Shown: positions 11,173 through 20,641 of the stretch, in pieces | Position numbering within the stretch: position 1 is the stretch's first letter | Layout of the letters: the number at the start of each line of letters is the position of its first letter | NCBI GenBank assembly: GCA_937981985.1 | Contig: CALJNB010000014.1 | Span: 32,882 to 96,881 of the forward strand | Reading direction: 5' to 3' | DNA from: an uncultured bacterium | GTDB taxonomy: Bacteria; Myxococcota_A; Bradymonadia; Bradymonadales; Bradymonadaceae | DNA length: 64,000 nt | Made by a program: the position numbers and the translations under genes | The notes under the pieces: generated by a model | Told to the model about the DNA's origin: nothing | Databases searched by the model: none | The model's input: only the letters and a program-made list of their open reading frames with translations

Positions 11173-14100
11173 ATGAAGAATCTCTTCAGTTTTATCGAAA
11201 AAACAAAAGACCCGCTTAGCTTTTCCGCAATTCGCATTGGTATCGCCGCACCGGAGAAAATCCGTGAGTGGAGCCACGGCGAGGTAAAGAAACCTGAAAC
11301 GATTAATTATCGTACGTTCAAACCAGAACCCGATGGACTTTTTTGTTCGAAAATCTTCGGACCCGTGAAAGACTTTGAATGCAAATGTGGTAAATACAAG
11401 CGCATGAAACACCGTGGCGTTGTTTGCGAGAAGTGCGGCGTTGAAGTGATTCAGGCCAAGGTTCGTCGTGAACGTTTGGGTCATATCAATCTTGCGACAC
11501 CCGTTGCACATATTTGGTTTTTGAAAAGTCTTCCTTCTCGTATCGGTAATCTTTTAGATATTCGTCTTAAAGACATCGAGAAAGTCCTTTACTGCGTTGC
11601 ATTCATCGTGACCGATCCAGGGATGACACCGCTTCAAAAAGGTGAGGTTCTTTCCGAGAAGAAGTATAATCAATACCTTCTCGAATACGGCGAAGTATTT
11701 ACGGCGAGCATGGGGGCTGTCGCGATTCGCGAAATGTTAGCTGAGCTCGATGTACACAAAGAATCGATGGAACTCCGCGCAGAAATGAAAGAAGCTTCTA
11801 GTGCGGCGAAACGAAAGAAAATCGCAAAGCGTCTGAGAATTGTTGAGGCGGTTCGTGATTCTGGGAATGATCCTGAGTGGCTCATTCTCGATGTTATCCC
11901 CGTTCTGCCACCGGATCTACGTCCACTTGTCCCTCTCGAGGGCGGTCGTTTTGCAACTTCGGATCTCAATGATTTATATCGTCGTGTTATAAATCGTAAC
12001 AACCGTTTGAACAAACTACTCGCGATTCAAGCTCCTGAGATTATTCTCCGGAACGAAAAGCGTATGCTTCAAGAAGCTGTCGATGCTCTATTTGACAATG
12101 GGCGGCGTGGAAAAACGATTCATGGCGCAAACAGACGTCCATTGAAGTCTCTTTCTGATATGATTAAAGGGAAACAAGGGCGTTTCCGTCAGAATCTATT
12201 GGGAAAACGTGTCGATTATAGCGGTCGTTCCGTTATCGTGGTCGGACCGCAATTAAAGCTTCATCAATGTGGTCTGCCGAAAAAAATGGCGCTCGAACTG
12301 TTCAAGCCATTCATTTACGAAAAACTAACTCGACGTGAACACGTTTATACGATCAAGTCCGCTAAGAAAATGGTCGAGAAAAAGGGCGAGCTTGTTTGGG
12401 ACATCCTAGACGAAGTTATTAAAGAACATCCTGTCATGTTGAATCGTGCCCCCACGCTTCACCGTCTCGGAATTCAGGCTTTTGAACCGGTTTTGGTTGA
12501 AGGTAAAGCGATTCAGCTTCATCCCCTCGTCTGTTCTGCATACAACGCGGATTTCGATGGTGATCAGATGGCTGTTCACGTTCCGCTCTCATTCGAAGCG
12601 CAGATGGAAGTACGCGTTCTACTTTTGAGTACAAATAACATTCTTTCGCCATCCAATGGTGGGCCGGTTATTGGACCTTCTCAGGATATCGTTCTTGGAT
12701 GTTACTACATGACACGCGCGCGTCCTCTCGTTCTGGGTTCTTTTGAAGCACCTTCGAAAGGTGTGCCGATGAGAGGCGTTTACTCGAGTATCGAAGAAGT
12801 CCGAATGGCGTACGATAACGATAAAGTAGATCTCCAAGCGGCTATTAAGGTCCGTGTTGACGGAGAACTCGTAGATACCACTTGTGGACGCGTTTTGTTC
12901 TTTGAAGTTGTTCCTGATGGAATTGAATTCAAACACGTTAACAAAATTATGAGCAAAAAGATGCTCGGTAATCTCATCGATTTTTGTTTCCGTCACGTCG
13001 GTAATAAAGCAACAGTTTTACTTGCTGATGCGATTCGTACGATCGGTTTCGAATATTCTACTAAAGCTGGTATCTCGATTTGTATTGGCGATATGGCTAT
13101 TCCAAAAGAAAAATGGGATATCGTTGCCGAAGCGAAAGCAGAGGTTGCTAGTATTCAGGTTGAGTATATCGAAGGTCTTATCACTGGCGGCGAACGCTAC
13201 AATAAAGTGGTGGACGAATGGGGTAAAGCTACGAAGAAAGTGGCCGATAAGATGAACGAAGGAATTTCTAACTTCACTTATACTAAGCCCGATGGGACAA
13301 CCTTCACGGACAAATCTTTCAACTCGGTCTATATTATGGCCGACTCTGGAGCTCGTGGATCGGCACAGCAGATGCGCCAACTTTCCGGAATGCGTGGATT
13401 GATGGCAAAACCATCTGGTGAAATTATTGAAGCACCTATCCTCGCGAATTTCCGCGAGGGACTCACGGTTCTCGAATATTTCACTTCCACACACGGTGCA
13501 CGTAAAGGACTCGCCGATACCGCACTTAAAACGGCTAACTCCGGTTACCTCACGCGTCGTCTCGTTGATGTGGCAAATGATTGTGTCATCCGTGAATTCG
13601 ATTGTGGAACCCTCGATGGTGTTGAAACAGCCGCGATCTATAACGACGGTGGTGAGATTATCCAATCTCTCTCAGATCGTATTCTTGGACGTTTTGCACT
13701 TGAGCCAGTCTGGGATCATAACGACGATATGGTGGTTGATGCTAATCAGGAAATCGACGAGATTACAGCCGAGAAAATTGAAGATGCCGGCGTTGAACGC
13801 GTACGCATCCGTTCCGCGCTTACCTGTCGTACACTTGATGGCGTTTGTGTTCGTTGTTACGGACGCGATCTAGCGCGTGGTCTTGTAGTTAACGTCGGTG
13901 AAGCAGTGGGTACCATTGCCGCGCAATCGATCGGCGAGCCTGGAACCCAGTTGACGATGCGTACATTCCATATTGGTGGCGTCGCTTCTCGTACATCCGA
14001 GCAATCAACCCGCGAAGCTCGCCATGCAGGTGTGGTTAAGTTGCACGATGTTCGCTCTGTTGAACAAAGTGAGGGCGGATCGAAAAGCCAATACGTCGTA

Positions 14101-15345
14101 ATGACCCGTAACGGTGAAATTGCGATACACGACGAACAGGGCAGAGAGCGTGAACGATATCCTCTCATCTACGGCGCTAAACTTTTCTTCAAAGATGGAG
14201 ATAAAGTTAAAGCCGGAGAAATGCTTGCTGAATGGGAGCCTTTTGCTACTCCTGTTTTAACCGAATTTGATGGTGTGGTAGAGAAGTTTAAAAAATCTGA
14301 CATTATCGAAGGCGTTTCCGTTGAAGAACGTTTTGATGGTAAGACCGGTCTTTCTCGTAACGTTGTCATCGATAGTCGGGACCTAAGCGTTCGACCTCGT
14401 ATCGTAATCAAAGAAAACAAGCGTGGCGGAAATGTTCTCACGAGCGTTTTCCTCCCAGCTGGTGCAGCTCTGTTCGTAAACGAGGGCGATGAAGTAACGG
14501 CCGGGTCGATTCTAGCGAAGGTTCCTCGAGAATCTCGTAAGAATCGCGATATTACCGGGGGACTTCCTCGTGTTGAAGAACTTTTTGAAGCACGAAAGCC
14601 GAAGGAACAAGCGGTCATCTCTGAAATCGAAGGAATCGTTTCTTTCGGTAAAGAAACCAAAGGAAAGCGTACTGTTATTGTGACACCTGATGTTGGTGAA
14701 GCGAAGAGCTATAGTGTTCCGAAGCGTCGTCACGTACACGTGATTGAGGGCGACCGGATTCAAGCCGGCGAGGCGCTGATGGAAGGCTCTGAAAATCCTC
14801 ACGATATTTTGCGTATTAAAGGCCGTAAAGAGCTTGCAAACTATATGGTGGATGAAATTCAGGAAGTTTACCGACTCCAGGGCGTTAAAATCAATGATAA
14901 GCACATTGAGGTTATTGTTCGTCAGATGCTTCGCAAAGTTAGAATCATCAATGTTGGTGATACCGACTTCTTGACCGACGAGCAGGTTGAACGTGACACT
15001 TTCGAGTTAGCTAATCGTGAAGTTATTCAGCGTGGTGGTAAACCAGCTGTTGCCCAGGATTTGTTGCTTGGAATCACCAAAGCTTCGCTTTCGACCGTTA
15101 GTTTTCTATCTGCTGCCTCGTTCCAAGAAACGACCAAAGTGTTAACGCACGCGTCGCTTGAAGGGAAAATCGATAAGCTGAAAGGTCTCAAAGAAAACGT
15201 TATCATGGGACGTCTCATTCCTGCCGGAACCGGCGCTCAAGAATACCAGCGTTTGAAGCATCAGGTTATTCTCCCAGAGGAACTCCCAGACGATATCGTG
15301 AATCGTTACGGAACGAACGACGAGGAGCTTGCCGCAGGCGAGTAA
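11173..15345 (+). CDS. rpoC: DNA-directed RNA polymerase subunit beta'
   Basis: 1390 residues. The N-terminal zinc site has Cys70, Cys72, Cys85 and Cys88 (CKCGKYK...CEKC). The absolutely conserved active-site loop NADFDGDQ lies at 458-465 and carries the three catalytic Asp that bind Mg2+. The second zinc cluster includes Cys885, Cys892 and Cys895 ([11 protein letters not shown]). The bridge-helix and trigger-loop region with [16 protein letters not shown] follows. ATG at 11173 is preceded by AAGGA. The gene ends the rpoBC transcript, with a strong intrinsic terminator 20-50 bp after the stop. Confidence 0.99.
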   Translation: MKNLFSFIEKTKDPLSFSAIRIGIAAPEKIREWSHGEVKKPETINYRTFKPEPDGLFCSKIFGPVKDFECKCGKYKRMKHRGVVCEKCGVEVIQAKVRRERLGHINLATPVAHIWFLKSLPSRIGNLLDIRLKDIEKVLYCVAFIVTDPGMTPLQKGEVLSEKKYNQYLLEYGEVFTASMGAVAIREMLAELDVHKESMELRAEMKEASSAAKRKKIAKRLRIVEAVRDSGNDPEWLILDVIPVLPPDLRPLVPLEGGRFATSDLNDLYRRVINRNNRLNKLLAIQAPEIILRNEKRMLQEAVDALFDNGRRGKTIHGANRRPLKSLSDMIKGKQGRFRQNLLGKRVDYSGRSVIVVGPQLKLHQCGLPKKMALELFKPFIYEKLTRREHVYTIKSAKKMVEKKGELVWDILDEVIKEHPVMLNRAPTLHRLGIQAFEPVLVEGKAIQLHPLVCSAYNADFDGDQMAVHVPLSFEAQMEVRVLLLSTNNILSPSNGGPVIGPSQDIVLGCYYMTRARPLVLGSFEAPSKGVPMRGVYSSIEEVRMAYDNDKVDLQAAIKVRVDGELVDTTCGRVLFFEVVPDGIEFKHVNKIMSKKMLGNLIDFCFRHVGNKATVLLADAIRTIGFEYSTKAGISICIGDMAIPKEKWDIVAEAKAEVASIQVEYIEGLITGGERYNKVVDEWGKATKKVADKMNEGISNFTYTKPDGTTFTDKSFNSVYIMADSGARGSAQQMRQLSGMRGLMAKPSGEIIEAPILANFREGLTVLEYFTSTHGARKGLADTALKTANSGYLTRRLVDVANDCVIREFDCGTLDGVETAAIYNDGGEIIQSLSDRILGRFALEPVWDHNDDMVVDANQEIDEITAEKIEDAGVERVRIRSALTCRTLDGVCVRCYGRDLARGLVVNVGEAVGTIAAQSIGEPGTQLTMRTFHIGGVASRTSEQSTREARHAGVVKLHDVRSVEQSEGGSKSQYVVMTRNGEIAIHDEQGRERERYPLIYGAKLFFKDGDKVKAGEMLAEWEPFATPVLTEFDGVVEKFKKSDIIEGVSVEERFDGKTGLSRNVVIDSRDLSVRPRIVIKENKRGGNVLTSVFLPAGAALFVNEGDEVTAGSILAKVPRESRKNRDITGGLPRVEELFEARKPKEQAVISEIEGIVSFGKETKGKRTVIVTPDVGEAKSYSVPKRRHVHVIEGDRIQAGEALMEGSENPHDILRIKGRKELANYMVDEIQEVYRLQGVKINDKHIEVIVRQMLRKVRIINVGDTDFLTDEQVERDTFELANREVIQRGGKPAVAQDLLLGITKASLSTVSFLSAASFQETTKVLTHASLEGKIDKLKGLKENVIMGRLIPAGTGAQEYQRLKHQVILPEELPDDIVNRYGTNDEELAAGE

Positions 15346-15668
15346 ATTTCTTCTAAGTAGCTAAAAGAAAAGCGAGCATTATTGCTCGCTTTTTTTTTGA
15401 TTTTGTTCGAAGTAGGTTTTTCTCTATATCGCGTCAGTGCGCTGCAGCACGAACTTGTGAGACCCAAGTTGACGGAGTTCTTAAAACTCGATTTCTTTTA
15501 GATTGTTTTTTTTGTTTGGTGGGAGGCGGAAGCGTTAAAGGACGTTCAAATATCCCCGCAAGGTTGAGTTAACCCGCGGGCTGAATGACGAGTTGCTCCC
15601 ATATGCGTACCGACCTTGTCGCTTCGCGCCTGCCTGTATAAGTAGATCCATGTCATCCGAGGAATGAA
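15346..15668 (+). other. 323-bp non-coding stretch after rpoC
   Basis: It contains the rpoC terminator at its left end. The rest shows a GC-rich patch near 15570-15590 with CCCGC/GCGGG complementarity, possibly the 3' end of the minus-strand lipoprotein transcript. No convincing gene was found; the short minus frame at 15535-15717 overlaps the lipoprotein tail and resembles nothing. Confidence 0.5.
15368..15398 (+). terminator. intrinsic terminator of rpoBC
   Basis: Perfect stem AGCGAGCA (15371-15378) / TGCTCGCT (15383-15390), extended by AAA/TTT pairing, with loop TTAT and a run of nine T. It is one of the strongest Rho-independent signals in the window. Confidence 0.92.
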
Positions 15669-15944
15669 TCACTTCTGAGTCTTTTTCTCGTGAAGTATCA
15701 TTTTGCATAGGGGACATTTTCCGTCTCCTTTTTCAGCGCGCGAATAGTGGACGGTTCCCATGTCGCAGTACCAGTGCCCCTCCTTGACTTCGGATTTCTC
15801 GATAGGTGGGTTGTGTTCCCCTTCGATGGTCTCGCTTGTCTTTGCGTTCGCAGGCTTTGCATTTTCGGTTGCTTTGGCGACTTTTGTCTCGGGTTTGCAC
15901 GCAAAGGTGGAAAAAAAGAGAAGTGCTATTAGAATCGCTTTCAT
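15669..15944 (-). CDS. lipoprotein with heavy-metal-binding-like domain
   Basis: About 91 residues from the ATG at 15944, chosen because GGAG lies five bases upstream; an upstream in-frame start lacks this. A short hydrophobic signal (LIALLFFSTFAC) ends in a lipobox-like TFAC, so the mature protein is probably lipid-anchored. A Lys/Glu/Pro-rich linker follows. The C-terminus contains WYCDMGTVHY and GDGKCPLCKMIL, resembling the 'YTCPMHP...GKCPxCGM' domain found in metal-efflux proteins, with Cys pairs that could bind Cu or a similar metal. It stands alone between rpoC and the tRNA gene on the opposite strand. A function in metal binding at the envelope is inferred. Confidence 0.72.
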   Translation of the reverse strand: MKAILIALLFFSTFACKPETKVAKATENAKPANAKTSETIEGEHNPPIEKSEVKEGHWYCDMGTVHYSRAEKGDGKCPLCKMILHEKKTQK

Positions 15945-16160
15945 GGTTACTCCGATTAAGATCGCGTTCACGACTAACATTTTTACATCTCATTTGGGAG
16001 CGTAAATGGTCAAAAAGACGACAAAAAAAATAAATACAAGTCTTTTGCATAGCATTCTTGATCTGCCGGCATAGCTACTGTATGGTTCCGCGTCCTTCGA
16101 CCAAAAAATTTGGCGAGGGAACTAGTCTATCTTTAAAATCCTTAGATTTTAAAGCCGATT

Positions 16161-16233
16161 AGGGGTGTGGCGCAATTGGTAGCGCATCGGATTCCAAATC
16201 CGGCGGCTGGGGGTTCGAGTCCCTCCGCCCCTG
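16161..16233 (+). tRNA. tRNA-Trp (CCA anticodon)
   Basis: Complete cloverleaf: acceptor AGGGGTG/CGCCCCT, D-stem GCGC/GCGC, anticodon stem TCGGA/TCCGG with loop TTCCAAA (anticodon CCA at 16194-16196), T-stem GGGGG/CCCTC with loop TTCGAGT, discriminator G. The 3' CCA is not encoded. A tRNA-Trp directly before secE-nusG is a common bacterial arrangement. Confidence 0.97.
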
Positions 16234-16287
16234 TCTAGAAATTGTCGTGAATGCTACGTAAAGCACGCGACCTGTTGAGAGTACCTC

Positions 16288-16671
16288 ATGGTAAAGTTCG
16301 TAAATCTAAGTTACATGATCGCGTTTGTTCTCGCTTTTATAGTATTTAACAAAGCGACAGAATTATTGTGGTCGCGAGTTGATTCGCTTCCAAATATCGC
16401 AATCGTTGGAAATCAGATCACTCTTGCGACAGTAATTGCTCTCGCGATGGCGGCGGGCTTAACACTTTGGGCTTACAACCGACTTGATTACCGTAGTTAT
16501 CTTACAGAAGTGGTTCTTGAGATGGCGAAAGTAACATGGCCTTCGTGGGAAGAAACAAAGCGAGCGACTTTGGTTGTAATCATGTTCACTTTAGTTGCAT
16601 CAGCCTTCATTTTTATTGCCGATAAATTTTGGCAATATGTCACTGACTTTCTTCTCATTCCAGGGGCATAA
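16288..16671 (+). CDS. secE: preprotein translocase subunit SecE
   Basis: 127 residues with three predicted membrane helices (about 8-26, 46-66 and 90-112), like the three-helix SecE of E. coli rather than the short one-helix form. The conserved cytoplasmic segment EMAKVTWPSWEETKRAT before the last helix is the SecE signature. The protein clamps SecY in the inner-membrane translocon. It lies 55 bp after tRNA-Trp and two bases before nusG, so it is co-transcribed. Confidence 0.96.
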   Translation: MVKFVNLSYMIAFVLAFIVFNKATELLWSRVDSLPNIAIVGNQITLATVIALAMAAGLTLWAYNRLDYRSYLTEVVLEMAKVTWPSWEETKRATLVVIMFTLVASAFIFIADKFWQYVTDFLLIPGA

Positions 16672-16673
16672 AA

Positions 16674-17213
16674 ATGACAGAATTGCATTGGTATATCGTA
16701 CAGACCTACTCCGGCTTTGAAAATAAAGTGAAGCTGGCGTTGGAACAACGTATTATACAGAATAATCTCGATCAATTTTTCGAGGAAGTTTTCATTCCGA
16801 CAGAAACAGTAGTTGAGATGAGAAATGGCAAGCGTCGTGAGGTAAAACGAAAATTTTACAACGGTTACATCTTCGTGAAAATGATTCTCAACGATGATAC
16901 ATGGCATTGTGTAAATAACACATCCAAAGTAGTCGGTTTTCTGGGTAACGAACGCAATCCAGCACCTGTTCCAGAAAGCGAAGTGAAGCAGATCACGCAA
17001 CGTATTGAGGACGGCGAAATGAAGCCGACGATCCGCGTAAGCTACGAACGTGGCCAGAAAGTCAAAGTTACCGATGGTCAGTTTAATGGTTTCGAGGGCT
17101 GGGTTGAAGATGTGGAGCAGGACAAGGGTCGTCTTCACGTTATGGTTGAAATCTTTGGACGTCCGACACGGACTGCGTTCGAATTTGATCAGGTCGCTCC
17201 CTTAGACGAATAA
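16674..17213 (+). CDS. nusG: transcription termination/antitermination protein NusG
   Basis: 179 residues. The N-terminal NGN domain begins HWYIVQTYSGFENKVK. The C-terminal KOW domain (about 125-179) contains RGQKVKVTDGQFNGFEGWV. It binds RNA polymerase through NGN and Rho or ribosomal S10 through KOW. It starts two bases after secE. The following 120 bp before rplK contain a structured leader. Confidence 0.97.
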   Translation: MTELHWYIVQTYSGFENKVKLALEQRIIQNNLDQFFEEVFIPTETVVEMRNGKRREVKRKFYNGYIFVKMILNDDTWHCVNNTSKVVGFLGNERNPAPVPESEVKQITQRIEDGEMKPTIRVSYERGQKVKVTDGQFNGFEGWVEDVEQDKGRLHVMVEIFGRPTRTAFEFDQVAPLDE

Positions 17214-17252
17214 ATTTTTTTTTCGCCCTTTTAGGCGATTTACTGTGCAGGA

Positions 17253-17318
17253 GTTGAGTCTCATCTCGCCAATTTGATGAGCGGCCTCAACGTTTACTGC
17301 GAACCCCGGGATTCCGGG
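17253..17318 (+). promoter_or_regulatory. candidate ribosomal protein L1 autoregulatory leader of rplK-rplA
   Basis: A two-part helix lies before rplK. The outer stem is GTTGAG (17253-17258) with CTCAAC (17286-17291), the inner stem CTCATC (17260-17265) with GATGAG (17276-17281). They are separated by an asymmetric internal loop of one versus four bases. L1 is known to repress the L11-L1 operon by binding such a helix that mimics its 23S rRNA site. A second hairpin CCCGG-GATT-CCGGG (17305-17318) sits just before the ribosome site GGAG. Assignment to L1 is inferred from location and shape, not proven. Confidence 0.45.
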
Positions 17319-17335
17319 ATTGAATGGAGAAAAAA

Positions 17336-17773
17336 ATGGCAAAAAAAATAGCAGGCAAGATTAAGCTGCAGGTGAAAGCCGGGCAAGCTAATCCCTCACC
17401 ACCGGTTGGTCCCGCATTGGGTCAACATGGTGTTAACATCATGGAATTCTGTAAGGCGTTCAATGCTAAGACTCAAGATCAGCCTGGGATGATTATTCCG
17501 GTTGAAATCACAGTTTATGCGGATCGCTCGTTCGACTTCATTACGAAAACGCCACCAGCCGCGATTTTGATTATGAAGGAATTGAAACTTGCTAAAGGAA
17601 GCGGAGAGCCTAACAAGAATAAGGTCGGCAAAATCACTTGGGAACAAGTTCTAAAAATCGCGGAAATTAAGCTCCCCGATCTCAATACCGATGATTTGGA
17701 AATGGCGGGTAATACCGTCGCTGGAACATGTAGATCAATGGGAATTGATATCATAGGAGGACCTGATGCCTAA
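17336..17773 (+). CDS. rplK: 50S ribosomal protein L11
   Basis: 145 residues from the ATG at 17336. The in-frame ATG at 17324 contains the GGAG ribosome site itself, so it is less likely. The start [16 protein letters not shown], the motif [22 protein letters not shown] and the C-terminal RNA-binding domain ending MGIDIIGG are typical. L11 forms the base of the GTPase-associated centre of the large subunit. Its last eight bases overlap the start of rplA. Confidence 0.97.
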   Translation: MAKKIAGKIKLQVKAGQANPSPPVGPALGQHGVNIMEFCKAFNAKTQDQPGMIIPVEITVYADRSFDFITKTPPAAILIMKELKLAKGSGEPNKNKVGKITWEQVLKIAEIKLPDLNTDDLEMAGNTVAGTCRSMGIDIIGGPDA

Positions 17774-18467
17774 GCATGGAAAAAAATACCGTAACGCAGC
17801 CGCTAAAGTAGATTCGCTCAAAAAGTACTCAGTTGAAGAAGCTGCAGTTCTAGTTAAGGCAACTAAAGTCGCTAAGTACGATACAACGATTGACGTTGCG
17901 TTCAATTTGAACGTTAACCCGCGTCACGCTGACCAGATGGTGCGTGGTTCGATTTCGCTCCCACACGGTCGCGGAAAATCAGTTAAAGTTCTTGTTATCG
18001 CCAAAGGCGAGAAAGCAGCGGAAGCTACTGCTGCCGGTGCCGACTTTGTTGGAGCTGAAGATCTTGTTGAGAAAATCCAAGGTGGTTGGACCGAATGGGA
18101 TCACACCGTTGCTACACCGGACATGATGGGACAGGTTGGTAAAATCGGGCGGATATTAGGGCCACGCGGCTTGATGCCTAATCCTAAGACCGGAACCGTA
18201 ACTTTTGATGTCGCCAAAATTATCAAGGAACTCAAAGCAGGTCGTCTTGAGTTTCGCGTTGATAAAGAGGGAAACATTCACGTTCCGATCGGTCTTTCGA
18301 GTTTCTCACCGGATCAGATTCAGGCGAACCTTGTTGCAGTTACTGATGCACTTGCGAAGCTTAAGCCTGCATCTTCTAAAGCTCCATACTTCAAATCCAT
18401 AACGATTAGCACAACTATGGGTCCTGGTATCAAGCTTGATACCGCTTACGGACATGCATTAGTTTAG
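17766..18467 (+). CDS. rplA: 50S ribosomal protein L1
   Basis: 233 residues, the usual length. It contains the L1 signature [18 protein letters not shown] and the N-terminal [14 protein letters not shown] at 17766 follows GGAGG and overlaps rplK by 8 bp. L1 forms the stalk near the ribosomal E site and in many bacteria represses its own operon. Normally rplJ-rplL follow, but here an intrinsic terminator comes 24 bp after the stop. Confidence 0.97.
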   Translation: MPKHGKKYRNAAAKVDSLKKYSVEEAAVLVKATKVAKYDTTIDVAFNLNVNPRHADQMVRGSISLPHGRGKSVKVLVIAKGEKAAEATAAGADFVGAEDLVEKIQGGWTEWDHTVATPDMMGQVGKIGRILGPRGLMPNPKTGTVTFDVAKIIKELKAGRLEFRVDKEGNIHVPIGLSSFSPDQIQANLVAVTDALAKLKPASSKAPYFKSITISTTMGPGIKLDTAYGHALV

Positions 18468-18490
18468 ATCTTATAAATCTTTTCTAATTG

Positions 18491-18514
18491 AACCTGGCAT
18501 TTGCCAGGTTTTTT
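18491..18514 (+). terminator. intrinsic terminator after rplA
   Basis: Perfect 8-bp stem AACCTGGC (18491-18498) / GCCAGGTT (18503-18510), loop ATTT, then TTTT. It closes the secE-nusG-rplK-rplA unit and confirms that rplJ-rplL are not part of it. Confidence 0.88.
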
Positions 18515-18558
18515 ATGCGCGTTGGATCCGTGTTTAATCGAAAAAGGTCAGGATAGGC

Positions 18559-18587
18559 TTGACTTTAGGGCATTCAATTTGTAGTTT
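18559..18587 (+). promoter_or_regulatory. candidate sigma-70 promoter of the yceD-rpmF-rib operon
   Basis: TTGACT (18559-18564), 17-bp spacer, TAGTTT (18582-18587), located after the rplA terminator and about 55 bp before the yceD start. Spacing is ideal and the hexamers are fair. It probably drives the genes down to nusB. Confidence 0.5.
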
Positions 18588-18647
18588 TCGCGCCTTATCA
18601 GTCATGATTTTATGTCGGTAGGTTCCACTCTTAGGTGGAGGTTAATA

Positions 18648-19217
18648 ATGAATGAAATGAAAGTTCAAATGTCGGAGCTCGCTGAGAATGCGAAGTTGGC
18701 GCTTCATTTCGACCTCAACACCGATTGTGTTTCGGAGATGTTGGCCGACACCGGTTACGAGGGCGAAAATGCAGAAGCGGAAGTTTCGGTCGAACGAGTC
18801 GGAAGTTCCAGCGACTTTAGATTGAGTGTTGATATTAAGTTTGAAGTTCGTTTTTTGTGTGGTAGATGTTTAGAGCTGAAGAACGAAAAATTTGATGGAT
18901 ATTCGAAATTCGTTTTGATGCCAAAGTCGAATTTATCAGCGCGGTCAAACGCTAACGATGAAATCGAATTAGAGCCCGCAGATTTAGACGTTGTTTTTCA
19001 CGATGGTGAGTCAATAGTATTAGAGCCGTTGGTTCGAGAGGCGATGCTTGAAGCGTTGCCGACGCACAATCTTTGTTCGGAAACGTTTTCGGATGAATGT
19101 CGTGAAAGTTTTGAAAAGAATATCGGTGAGTCCGCTGCTAAAGACCTCGAGATTGCTCAGGTTGATTTGCGTTGGGGACCACTTTTAAAGTTAAAGAAGA
19201 ATCTTAAAAAGGATTAG
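18648..19217 (+). CDS. yceD: YceD/DUF177 protein (23S rRNA accumulation)
   Basis: 189 residues from ATG 18648, which has GTGGAGG immediately upstream. An earlier in-frame ATG at 18612 lacks a ribosome site. FLCGRCLELKN matches the conserved C-x-R-C-L of DUF177, and the C-terminal VDLRWGPLLKLKK matches the family's 'DPRWAxLxxL'. The family is needed for normal 23S rRNA levels and is almost always encoded just before rpmF, as here (3-bp gap). The usual C-terminal Cys cluster is only partly kept (LCSETFSDEC). Confidence 0.85.
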   Translation: MNEMKVQMSELAENAKLALHFDLNTDCVSEMLADTGYEGENAEAEVSVERVGSSSDFRLSVDIKFEVRFLCGRCLELKNEKFDGYSKFVLMPKSNLSARSNANDEIELEPADLDVVFHDGESIVLEPLVREAMLEALPTHNLCSETFSDECRESFEKNIGESAAKDLEIAQVDLRWGPLLKLKKNLKKD

Positions 19218-19220
19218 AAA

Positions 19221-19418
19221 ATGGCAGTTCCAAAGAAAAGAAAATCGAAATCGAAAACGCGTACGCGTCGTTCGTACAACAGAAGAATGACGGTTGTACA
19301 ATCCCATCCGTGTCCTCACTGTGCCGAGCCCAAGCGAGCGCATCGCGCATGTGGGGCATGCGGTAAGTACGGTTCTACGGCAAAGCCTGAGGAAGTAATT
19401 GAGGTTTGGGAATACTAG
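19221..19418 (+). CDS. rpmF: 50S ribosomal protein L32
   Basis: 65 residues with the typical start MAVPKKRKSKSKTRTRR. It has a complete zinc ribbon of two C-x2-C pairs (CPHC and CGAC), so it is the zinc-binding form. The stop codon abuts the ATG of the next gene. In related bacteria plsX and fab genes follow; here they are missing. Confidence 0.97.
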   Translation: MAVPKKRKSKSKTRTRRSYNRRMTVVQSHPCPHCAEPKRAHRACGACGKYGSTAKPEEVIEVWEY

Positions 19419-20168
19419 ATGTCCCTTTCGAGCGCTGATTCGGAAAGCCTTCGGTTAGCGGTCTACGCTGCGATAAGTAGCGTGCTCGAAATTCCTCCCT
19501 CAGAAATTTTTCCTGAGTCCGATTTTCTTAGTGACTTTGGTGCTTCAAGTTTAGATATCGTAAACTTGATCTGGCATATTGAAGAGAAATTTAGTCTCCC
19601 TGAAGCCAGCGAGACTGAATTAGAAGGTCTCTGTTGCGTTCAGGATCTTGTCGACCTTGTCTTAAAAAAAGCACCCGGGTCGGTTTTAGATAACAAGGAC
19701 AGACCCAAAAATATGAGGTTCGCTATCGCGTCCGATCATGCTGGGATTCAACTCAAGTCGTTGATCCTAAATCAGCTAAAGGACATGCAATTCGAAGTGG
19801 AAGATTTGGGTCCCCAAGAAGGCACTTCGGTAGATTACCCCAATTTCGCTGAGAAGGTTGCAAAACAGATACAAGCGAGCTCCGTCGATCTGGGAATACT
19901 AATTTGTGGGACCGGTATCGGTATGTCGATCGCCGCAAATAAATTTGCCGGTGTTCGAGCTGCGCTTTGTTCAGATCCTGTTTCAGCGAAATTTACCCGG
20001 CTTCATAATGACGCTAATATCTTGTGTCTAGGTGCAAGAATCATAGGTCAAGAGATCGCCATGGAATGTGTACGTCAGTTTGTAGATACCAATTTTGATG
20101 AAGGCGACGATTCGCGACATCAGCGCCGATTGGATCTTGTTTCAGCCTTAGAATCCCCTAAAAAGTAG
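19419..20168 (+). CDS. rpiB: acyl carrier protein domain fused to ribose-5-phosphate isomerase B
   Basis: 249 residues in one uninterrupted frame. Residues 5-85 form a four-helix acyl-carrier-like domain. FGASSLDIVNLIWHIEEKF aligns with the ACP 'LGADSLDxVELVMALEEEF', with the phosphopantetheine serine at Ser44 (the preceding Asp is Ser). Residues 99-249 are a full RpiB: SDHAGIQLK, ICGTGIGMSIAANK with the catalytic Cys, and LHNDANILCLGAR. RpiB interconverts ribose- and ribulose-5-phosphate, the latter a riboflavin precursor used by the RibB encoded nearby. An internal ATG at 19713 could also give free RpiB, though no good ribosome site precedes it. It likely arose by deletion joining acpP to rpiB. 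Confidence 0.88.
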   Translation: MSLSSADSESLRLAVYAAISSVLEIPPSEIFPESDFLSDFGASSLDIVNLIWHIEEKFSLPEASETELEGLCCVQDLVDLVLKKAPGSVLDNKDRPKNMRFAIASDHAGIQLKSLILNQLKDMQFEVEDLGPQEGTSVDYPNFAEKVAKQIQASSVDLGILICGTGIGMSIAANKFAGVRAALCSDPVSAKFTRLHNDANILCLGARIIGQEIAMECVRQFVDTNFDEGDDSRHQRRLDLVSALESPKK

Positions 20169-20176
20169 CTAATAAA

Positions 20177-20641
20177 ATGCGTTGTCCCTATTGCGCTTTC
20201 CTTGAAGATAAAGTCATCGATTCCCGTCCTGGTAAGGACGGCCGTTCAATACGTCGGCGCCGGGAATGCCAAGCCTGTCATGAGCGTTTTACGAGTTATG
20301 AGCGTATCGAAGAATCGTTTCCAATGATCGTTAAGAAAGATAAAACGCGCGAAGAATATAATCGTGACAAACTTCTTGGTGGGATAAAAATCGCTTGTAA
20401 TAAGCTGCCAATAAGTACTCAACGTATCGATGAAGTGATTTCAAATATCGAACGAAAGCTTATTGAAGAGAGTGCGAGTGAGGTTACTGTTGAGTTTCTT
20501 GGAACTACAGTTATGGAGGCACTGCGGGGTTTAGATCCGGTTGCCTATATTCGATTTGCGAGCGTATATAGAGAATTTGAGGGAATCGAAGAATTTCTGA
20601 GGGAGCTTAATCGGATGGAATCCGAAGCGGAATCGGAATGA
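20177..20641 (+). CDS. nrdR: transcriptional repressor NrdR
   Basis: 154 residues, standard length. The N-terminal zinc ribbon has MRCPYC and CQACHERF. An ATP-cone domain follows from about residue 49 (IVKKDKTREEYNRDKL). NrdR senses ATP/dATP and represses ribonucleotide reductase genes. Its frequent position beside ribD is preserved. Its stop overlaps ribD by ATGA. Confidence 0.96.
   Translation: MRCPYCAFLEDKVIDSRPGKDGRSIRRRRECQACHERFTSYERIEESFPMIVKKDKTREEYNRDKLLGGIKIACNKLPISTQRIDEVISNIERKLIEESASEVTVEFLGTTVMEALRGLDPVAYIRFASVYREFEGIEEFLRELNRMESEAESE

Noticed and set aside
10669..11511. 280-codon minus-strand frame across the rpoB-rpoC junction
   Set aside because: It lies antisense to two certain genes and has no recognisable family; a by-product of biased codon use.
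15535..15717. 60-codon minus-strand frame after rpoC
   Set aside because: Overlaps the tail of the metal-binding-like lipoprotein in another frame and has no ribosome site or similarity.
17223..17238. Hairpin TCGCC/GGCGA after nusG as a terminator
   Set aside because: The T-run precedes the stem instead of following it, and rplK is expected to be co-transcribed.
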